10,903 nucleotides of DNA from Methanosaeta sp. NSP1 (GTDB lineage: Archaea > Halobacteriota > Methanosarcinia > Methanotrichales > Methanotrichaceae): the NCBI GenBank assembly GCA_002256595.1, contig NOLC01000051.1:1-10903 (forward strand). The letters are read 5' to 3'. The notes under the pieces are model-generated. The model made no database searches. It had not been told where the DNA came from and saw only the letters and a program-made list of their open reading frames with translations. Both the position numbers and the translations under genes were made by a program. Positions 6,774 through 10,903 of the stretch are shown here, one piece after another (position 1 is the first letter of the stretch; each line of letters starts with the position of its first letter).

Positions 6774-7097
6774 ATGTCAGAGATTGTGGTCACAGGCCGG
6801 GACGGGGGGAAGACCTTCGAGGTCATGCCAAATGATGTGATCGTATTTCGGCTAAAGGAGAATCCGACCACAGGATACGGATGGGAGGTGGAGGCAGTCA
6901 AAGGCTCGGGTATAGATCTCATGGAGTCGAATTACATCGAGGCGGCAGGAATGGCGGTGGGCAGGGGAGGAACGCGGATCATGCGATTCCTGGCCAGGTC
7001 CCTGGGAGATCAGGAGATCCGGCTGAAATTGCGCCGGCCCTGGGAGCCGCCGGACAGGGTTTTGGAGCGGCTGGAGGTGATGATCCGGGTGAGGTAG
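6774..7097 (+). CDS. chagasin-like (I42 family) cysteine protease inhibitor
   Basis: This is a 107-residue Ig-like beta protein that blocks papain-family proteases by wedging three loops into the active-site cleft. All three loops are recognisable: NPTTGYGW (30-37), the glycine loop VGRGGT (62-67) and RRPWEPP (87-93). The usual chagasin length is about 110 residues, so it is complete. The only usable start is ATG 6774, because an in-frame TGA lies at 6759. The ribosome site is weak (GGATGAG, 11 bases upstream). An out-of-frame ATG overlaps at 6770. No signal peptide is seen, as for the protease upstream, so the two may share a compartment. Same strand, 118 bases after the protease, it is the probable cognate inhibitor; it could also be driven separately. 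The aberrant end of trpC runs antisense into its 3' end. Confidence 0.92.
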   Translation: MSEIVVTGRDGGKTFEVMPNDVIVFRLKENPTTGYGWEVEAVKGSGIDLMESNYIEAAGMAVGRGGTRIMRFLARSLGDQEIRLKLRRPWEPPDRVLERLEVMIRVR

Positions 7098-7786
7098 ACC
7101 GGAGAGGAAACTAAATTCGGTTTAAATCTATCCGCACCCGCCCGCATCATGCGCAGCGCATCCTCGCGGCTGTGCACCCCGCTCTCTGCTACCAGGAAGA
7201 CGCCTGCCTGCTTCGCCAAAGGCGCCAACCTCTCGAATGTGTTCAGGTCCACCTCCAGGGTATTGAGGTTGCGGTTGTTGATGCCTATGATCTCCGCATC
7301 GGTCTTAAGAGCGGCATCCATTTCTTCCTCGGTATGAACCTCCAGCAGCGGCTCCATTCCACTCTCCCGGGCCGCCTCTATGAACCGGTTCAGGTCAACT
7401 CCCAGGGCGGCTATGAGCAATACCAGGTCGGCCTGGACCTCGGACAGTTGTCTCAGATCAAAGATGAAGTCCTTTCTCAGCACAGGCAGGCCCGCTTTTC
7501 TGGCTATGGCTGCATTTTCCAGCGATCCCAGAAAGTTGCTGGGCTCGGTGAGAACGGATATGGCGCAGGCATTGCTGTCCGCATAAGCCCTGGCATATGC
7601 GAAAACCTCCTCCTCAGTCAGAGGCCTGCCAAGGGCTTTGGGCTTGATCTCGGCTATGATGGGGATCTGGCCCCTGCTCTTGATGGCTTGGGCCGAGGAT
7701 ATCAGGTCCCGGCGCTCTTCTCCCGGCCAGGATGCGGCAGGTGCAAATCCACGCCTGCGGCTGGCCTCGATTATGCCCCGGATCAA
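7010..7786 (-). CDS. trpC: indole-3-glycerol-phosphate synthase, C-terminally truncated with foreign tail
   Basis: This TIM-barrel enzyme closes the ring of carboxyphenylamino-deoxyribulose phosphate to indole glycerol phosphate, the fourth step of tryptophan synthesis. Residues 1-219 are typical: IIAEIKPKA (43-51), SVLTEPSNFLGS (77-88), VLRKDFIFD (102-110), EPLLEVHTEEEM (145-156), GINNRNL (168-174) and VAESGVHSREDA (199-210), covering the known catalytic Lys, Glu and Asn positions. After MMRAGAD (to about base 7130) homology stops. The expected eighth strand and phosphate loop (a G-[ST]-[SA]-LM type motif) and last helix are missing. Instead the frame runs 39 residues antisense into the chagasin gene. 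The enzyme is probably inactive, or the sequence is faulty here. The start is TTG 7786, overlapping the trpG stop (TTGA), which suggests coupled translation. No trpB or trpA follows. Confidence 0.88.
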   Translation of the reverse strand: MIRGIIEASRRRGFAPAASWPGEERRDLISSAQAIKSRGQIPIIAEIKPKALGRPLTEEEVFAYARAYADSNACAISVLTEPSNFLGSLENAAIARKAGLPVLRKDFIFDLRQLSEVQADLVLLIAALGVDLNRFIEAARESGMEPLLEVHTEEEMDAALKTDAEIIGINNRNLNTLEVDLNTFERLAPLAKQAGVFLVAESGVHSREDALRMMRAGADRFKPNLVSSPVYLTRIITSSRSKTLSGGSQGRRNFSRIS

Positions 7787-8379
7787 TGAGTGCGTGCCAC
7801 CACATCCTCAATCCAGTTGCATATCAGCTTCTTCCCCGAGGGCGTCAGCACAGACTCGGGATGAAACTGAAGGCCCGAGTGGGGCCGATTCCGATGCCGC
7901 ACTCCCATGATCACGCCGTCCTCCGTTTGGGCCGAAACCTCCAGCTCAGTTGAGAGCCTATCGATGGCCAGAGAGTGATACCTTCCTCCCACCAGAGGAT
8001 TCTCCACCTCCCGGAAGATGCCCTTGCCGTCGTGATGAATGGGAGAGGTCTTGCCATGCAGGGGCCTGGTGTGTGAGATGGTGCCACCGTAGGCTATGTT
8101 CATGGCCTGATGGCCCAGGCAGATGCCCAGGATGGGGGTGTCGGCAAAAGCCCTGATTATATCCAGGCAGGAGCCTATGTCCCTGGGATTGGCAGGATGG
8201 CCGGGGCCGGGAGAGATGACGATCCCCAGAGGACGCAATGCCGAGACCTCGGCTAAAGCTACCCGATTGGGCCGGACCACCGTATCCGGATAAAAGGCGG
8301 ATACATAGTCCACCAGGTTCCAGACAAAGGAGTCCTGATTGTCCACAAAGAGTATGGGCCGGGCTGCTCTCGCGCTCAT
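7783..8379 (-). CDS. trpG: anthranilate synthase component II (glutamine amidotransferase)
   Basis: This 198-residue class I glutamine amidotransferase releases ammonia from glutamine and passes it to TrpE to make anthranilate from chorismate. The triad is visible: Cys87 in PILGICLGHQAMN, and His173 and Glu175 in LQFHPESVLT. The N-terminal ILFVDNQDSFVWNLVDY and the oxyanion segment ISPGPGHP (55-62) are normal, and the length is that of the family. It appears fully intact. ATG 8379 overlaps the trpE stop by four bases (ATGA), with GGGAG about 7 bases upstream, and its own stop overlaps trpC. This suggests one translationally coupled transcript. A PabA role with a PabB partner is possible for isolated copies, but the trp neighbours favour TrpG. 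Confidence 0.95.
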   Translation of the reverse strand: MSARAARPILFVDNQDSFVWNLVDYVSAFYPDTVVRPNRVALAEVSALRPLGIVISPGPGHPANPRDIGSCLDIIRAFADTPILGICLGHQAMNIAYGGTISHTRPLHGKTSPIHHDGKGIFREVENPLVGGRYHSLAIDRLSTELEVSAQTEDGVIMGVRHRNRPHSGLQFHPESVLTPSGKKLICNWIEDVVARTH

Positions 8380-9107
8380 GTCGCCACTCCCAGCGCCCTC
8401 TTCATGGCTGCCATCTTCCTCTCAGTTTCCTGGAACTCTTTCTCCGGATCAGAGTCGGCCACTATGCCCGCCCCGGCCTGAACGCAGGCCACGCCATCCT
8501 GGATCAAGACGCTTCGGATGGCTATGGCGAAGTCGGAGCTGCCGTCTATGGAAAAGTAGCCTATGCCCCCGCCGTAGATGCCACGAGGCGCGCCCTCCAG
8601 GTCGTCTATGATCTCCATGGCCCGCAGCTTAGGCGCTCCGGACAGGGTCCCCGCCGGAAAGACCGACCGGGCGGCATCGAACTGATCGCACTCCTCCCGA
8701 AGGTCGCCAATCACCGTGGTCTCGATATGCTGCACATGAGAGTACTTGAGAACGGACATGAAATCCTCAACCTTCACCGTTCCGGAGCTGCATACGGAGC
8801 GGACATCATTTCTGCCCAGGTCCACCAGCATGACATGCTCCGCCCGCTCCTTCTCGTCTCCCAGCATGATGCGGGCATATCTCTCGTCCTCGGCACGGGT
8901 CCTCCCCCGAGGACAGGTGCCGGCTATGGGATTGACCCTCAGCTTGCGGTCGTAGGTGTTGAAGAGGGTCTCAGGAGAGGCTCCTACTATGGCCAGGTCA
9001 CCGAATTCGAAGAGGTAGGTGTAAGGGCTGGGATTGATGCTTCGCAGCTTGCGGTAGAGCCTGACCGGATCGGAGCACTCGATCCTGGTGGATCGGGCTA
9101 AAACCAC
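8376..9107 (-). CDS. trpE: anthranilate synthase component I, C-terminal part (frameshifted from the N-terminal part)
   Basis: This holds the chorismate-binding catalytic core of TrpE. The real homology starts at VVLARSTRIECSDPVRLY, immediately at the GTG 9107, which is an internal codon rather than a true start. Recognisable blocks are INPSPYTYLFEFGD (24-37), NPIAGTCPRGRTRAED (59-74; Cys where many TrpE have Arg in GTRPRG), DLGRND (96-101), KYSHVQHI (121-128), FPAGTLSGAPKLRAMEI (150-166) and AGAGIVADSDPEKEF (211-225). The catalytic half is therefore intact in sequence. It is one reading-frame step out from the N-terminal half at 8998-9735. The conserved GDIFQ-like segment that should precede VVLAR is absent in all three frames, so a short deletion with a frameshift is more likely than a single-base slip. 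The stop overlaps trpG by ATGA. Confidence 0.9.
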   Translation of the reverse strand: MVLARSTRIECSDPVRLYRKLRSINPSPYTYLFEFGDLAIVGASPETLFNTYDRKLRVNPIAGTCPRGRTRAEDERYARIMLGDEKERAEHVMLVDLGRNDVRSVCSSGTVKVEDFMSVLKYSHVQHIETTVIGDLREECDQFDAARSVFPAGTLSGAPKLRAMEIIDDLEGAPRGIYGGGIGYFSIDGSSDFAIAIRSVLIQDGVACVQAGAGIVADSDPEKEFQETERKMAAMKRALGVAT

Positions 9108-9735
9108 CTTCCAGGTCCTCAGCCTGATCGTAGTCGGGATCTATGCCGCCGATGGTCTCAATCAGATTGACCTTGGCTCCGGGAAGAATGGGAGCTATGG
9201 TGAAGTAGACCTTGCGGTCCAGGTGGTCGAATATGAATGTGCTCTCCGCCAGGCCGAACTGGGCATCCGGGGTCTCGCCGCTCGATCTCCTCCCCAGTCG
9301 CTCCAGCACCAGATCATAGGCCAGATAGCCGATGCCTCCACCGGTGAAGACCTGTCTGCCGAAGCTGTTGGGCATTCCCCGGCTGCTGGGAATGGCCGCC
9401 CGCAGAACATGGAAGAGATCGTATCCATCTTTTATGGGCCCCTCTAATATCGCCTCCCTCCTCTTCACATCCACGCACTCCGAGAGCCTGCTTTCCATCA
9501 TTTCCATGCCCCCGTTGTAGAATTCCATCTTCACATAGCGGTTTTTCACTGTGATCATGGCCGATGGATCTGCACCTACAAAGGAGAACCTGGCCTTCTG
9601 GCCTGACTTCTCCACCGACTCCAGCAGATAGGGGTAGCGACGACCTCGCAAGGCCAGGAACAGGGACAGCGGAGCATCAACACTCACCTTGTTGCTCACA
9701 TCCACGAATACCGGCGCTACTGGAGGGAAGGACAT
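8998..9735 (-). CDS. trpE: anthranilate synthase component I, N-terminal part (frameshifted)
   Basis: This is the regulatory N-terminal half of TrpE. It carries YPYLLESVEKSG (35-46), containing the LLES motif that binds tryptophan for feedback inhibition, then ARFSFVGADP (48-57), FTGGGIGYLAYD (130-141) and FIFDHLDRKVYF (167-178). Homology ends at about AEDLEGGF (205-212, near base 9100). The next 33 residues, antisense-like and Gln/His/Arg-rich, are the wrong frame of the C-terminal half. Skipping one base after codon 209 rejoins the frames. ATG 9735 lies 19 bases inside the end of trpF and has a GGTGAG site just before it. As written, no full-length TrpE of the usual 430-460 residues can be made without recoding, so the gene is a pseudogene or carries a sequence error. 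Confidence 0.88.
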   Translation of the reverse strand: MSFPPVAPVFVDVSNKVSVDAPLSLFLALRGRRYPYLLESVEKSGQKARFSFVGADPSAMITVKNRYVKMEFYNGGMEMMESRLSECVDVKRREAILEGPIKDGYDLFHVLRAAIPSSRGMPNSFGRQVFTGGGIGYLAYDLVLERLGRRSSGETPDAQFGLAESTFIFDHLDRKVYFTIAPILPGAKVNLIETIGGIDPDYDQAEDLEGGFSPIHQDRVLRSGQALPQAAKHQSQPLHLPLRIR

Positions 9736-10358
9736 GCTCTCACCGCCTGCAAGAAGGAACTGATCTTGGCCGGATCCTTTCTGCCCTCCGTCTCCGTGCC
9801 GCTGGATACATCAACGGCATAGGGCCTCACCTTCTCTATAGCCTGGGTGACGTTGCCGGGATGAAGCCCCCCTGCCAGGATCACCGGAACCTTGAGAGAG
9901 GCGGCTATCTCGGCGCTGGTCTCCCAGTCATGGACCACTCCCGTTCCTCCCAGCGTTCCGTCGACCATGCTGTCCAGGAGGACGGCATCCGCCACCATTG
10001 CATAGCTCATGGCCTGCATCCCACCTGGCTCCGCGGCCACGGCAGCTATCAGCTTCTGATGAATCCGGCTTTTAAGCTCTGCCAGATCGGCTGGAGATAG
10101 GGTGCCGTGCACCTGCAAGACCTCTGCTCCGGTCTGAACCGCCAGGCGCACTGCCTCTTTCACATCTTTAGGACTGATAACGGCAACGCTCTTACTGTAA
10201 ACAGGCACCTGGCGGATGAGATGGGCCGCCTCACCGGCAGACAGGCTGTGCCTGGACGATTCGATCTCCACCACGAAACCCAACGCATCCGCCCCTGCTG
10301 CGAGAGCATGAGAGAGGTCGAGGCTGCTCATGATCCCGCAGATTTTAACTCTGGTCAT
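9717..10358 (-). CDS. trpF: phosphoribosylanthranilate isomerase
   Basis: This 213-residue TIM-barrel enzyme converts phosphoribosylanthranilate to carboxyphenylamino-deoxyribulose phosphate by an Amadori rearrangement. The N-terminal TRVKICGI places the catalytic Cys at residue 7, and AVLLDS the catalytic Asp at 129. The phosphate-binding strands LGGTGVVHDW (136-145), VILAGGLHPGNV (159-170) and YAVDVSSGTETEGRKD (180-195) are all present. Length is normal and no lesion is seen. ATG 10358 overlaps the trpD stop by four bases (ATGA), and its end overlaps trpE by 19 bases, so it sits in the middle of a coupled operon. The barrel is complete, in contrast to TrpC downstream. Confidence 0.95.
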   Translation of the reverse strand: MTRVKICGIMSSLDLSHALAAGADALGFVVEIESSRHSLSAGEAAHLIRQVPVYSKSVAVISPKDVKEAVRLAVQTGAEVLQVHGTLSPADLAELKSRIHQKLIAAVAAEPGGMQAMSYAMVADAVLLDSMVDGTLGGTGVVHDWETSAEIAASLKVPVILAGGLHPGNVTQAIEKVRPYAVDVSSGTETEGRKDPAKISSFLQAVRACPSLQ

Positions 10359-10903
10359 AAGAACCGCACCAGTTTGCCATAGTCCCCGTTCATCTCCACC
10401 ATCTTGTGCAGGAGATCGAGGGACCTTCCGGAGCTTATGGCCTCCTCTGCAACCATTGCTCCCTCTTTTAAGGAGGCTGCCTGGCCGGAGACATAGACTG
10501 CCGCCCCGGCGTTCATGGCCACGATATCACGGGCGGGCGATCTCTCTCCCTTCAGCACCGCCACCAGCTTTCGGGCATTATCCTCTGGCGTCCCTCCGGC
10601 TATATCGCCTGGCCCGGCCAGGGGATAACCCAGATCCTGGGGCATGATACTGTAGCTCTTTATCTCTCCGTCTTTAAGCTCGGCTATAGCCGTTTCCCCG
10701 GTGTTGGTGATCTCATCCAGTCCGCTGCCATGCACCACCATGGCCCTCTCTGTGCCCAGCATCTGAAAGACGGAGGCCAGCTTCAAGGAGAGGAGAGGAT
10801 CGTAGACTCCTATCACCTGAGCCTGGGCTCCAGCGGGATTGGTGAGAGGCCCCAGGATGTTGAAGACCGTGCGCAGGCCCAGCTCGCGGCGGACGGGAGC
10901 CAC
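10355..10903 (-). CDS. trpD: anthranilate phosphoribosyltransferase (5' partial)
   Basis: This is the C-terminal 182 residues of TrpD, which joins anthranilate to PRPP. The family is about 340 residues, so roughly the first half lies beyond the right edge. The visible frame begins VAPVRRELGLRTVFNILGPL, continuing TNPAGA: the conserved segment after the PRPP site. Other blocks are MVVHGSGLDEITNTG (55-69), TPEDNARKLVAVLKGE (105-120) and VAMNAGAAVYVSG (128-140). The first codon is GTG but is internal, as family homologues extend before it. The gene is the first seen of the trp cluster and its stop overlaps trpF. The operon's promoter and any control site are outside the window. Confidence 0.93.
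   Translation of the reverse strand: MAPVRRELGLRTVFNILGPLTNPAGAQAQVIGVYDPLLSLKLASVFQMLGTERAMVVHGSGLDEITNTGETAIAELKDGEIKSYSIMPQDLGYPLAGPGDIAGGTPEDNARKLVAVLKGERSPARDIVAMNAGAAVYVSGQAASLKEGAMVAEEAISSGRSLDLLHKMVEMNGDYGKLVRFL

Noticed and set aside
7172..7789. Plus-strand open frame of 205 codons
   Set aside because: It is antisense to the conserved part of trpC, with no motif or ribosome site of its own.
8238..9101. Long plus-strand open frame of 287 codons
   Set aside because: It lies wholly antisense to trpG/trpE, whose conserved motifs are clear; the Arg/Pro/Gly/His-rich composition is typical of a shadow frame in high-G+C codons.
9100..9115. Programmed frameshift in trpE
   Set aside because: No slippery heptamer or downstream stem was seen, and conserved residues before VVLAR are missing in every frame, so recoding would not restore a normal enzyme.

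Overview
The window reads as part of a methanogenic archaeal chromosome, most likely a Methanothrix/Methanosaeta-like member of the Methanosarcinales. This is inferred from A/T-rich archaeal-type box A elements followed by strong Shine-Dalgarno sites, T-tract terminators, a class II CPD photolyase, a tightly overlapping archaeal trp cluster, and a papain-like protease paired with a chagasin-like inhibitor. No database search was possible, so the genus is a guess. No rRNA, tRNA, CRISPR array or intact mobile element was seen.

Left end (1-1771, plus strand): the 3' end of an ABC-transporter ATPase of the polysaccharide-export type, then a GT4 glycosyltransferase. This looks like the edge of a cell-surface glycan locus. 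The glycosyltransferase has conserved coding sequence upstream of its first usual start codon. A small two-helix membrane protein converges on it (1781-2062, minus).

Middle (2126-4584): a class II DNA photolyase (minus) and an Acg-like nitroreductase-fold protein (plus) diverge from one compact A/T-rich promoter. A gene-poor, A/T-rich stretch of about 630 bases follows.

Centre (5089-7097, plus): the most interesting part. A papain-family (C1A) cysteine protease with an unusual N-terminal region and a C-terminal beta-rich extension is followed 118 bases later by a chagasin-family (I42) inhibitor with all three inhibitory loop motifs. There is a hairpin in the protease leader and another between the two genes. 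Protease and inhibitor together look like a self-contained proteolysis-control module.

Right end (7010-10903, minus): tryptophan biosynthesis in the order trpD-trpF-trpE-trpG-trpC, each gene overlapping the next. Two of the five genes are damaged. trpE is split over two frames and lacks a conserved segment at the junction. trpC loses its last strand and phosphate-binding loop and runs antisense into the inhibitor gene. The break at about 7130 marks either a real rearrangement or an assembly or base-calling fault. trpB and trpA are not in the window.
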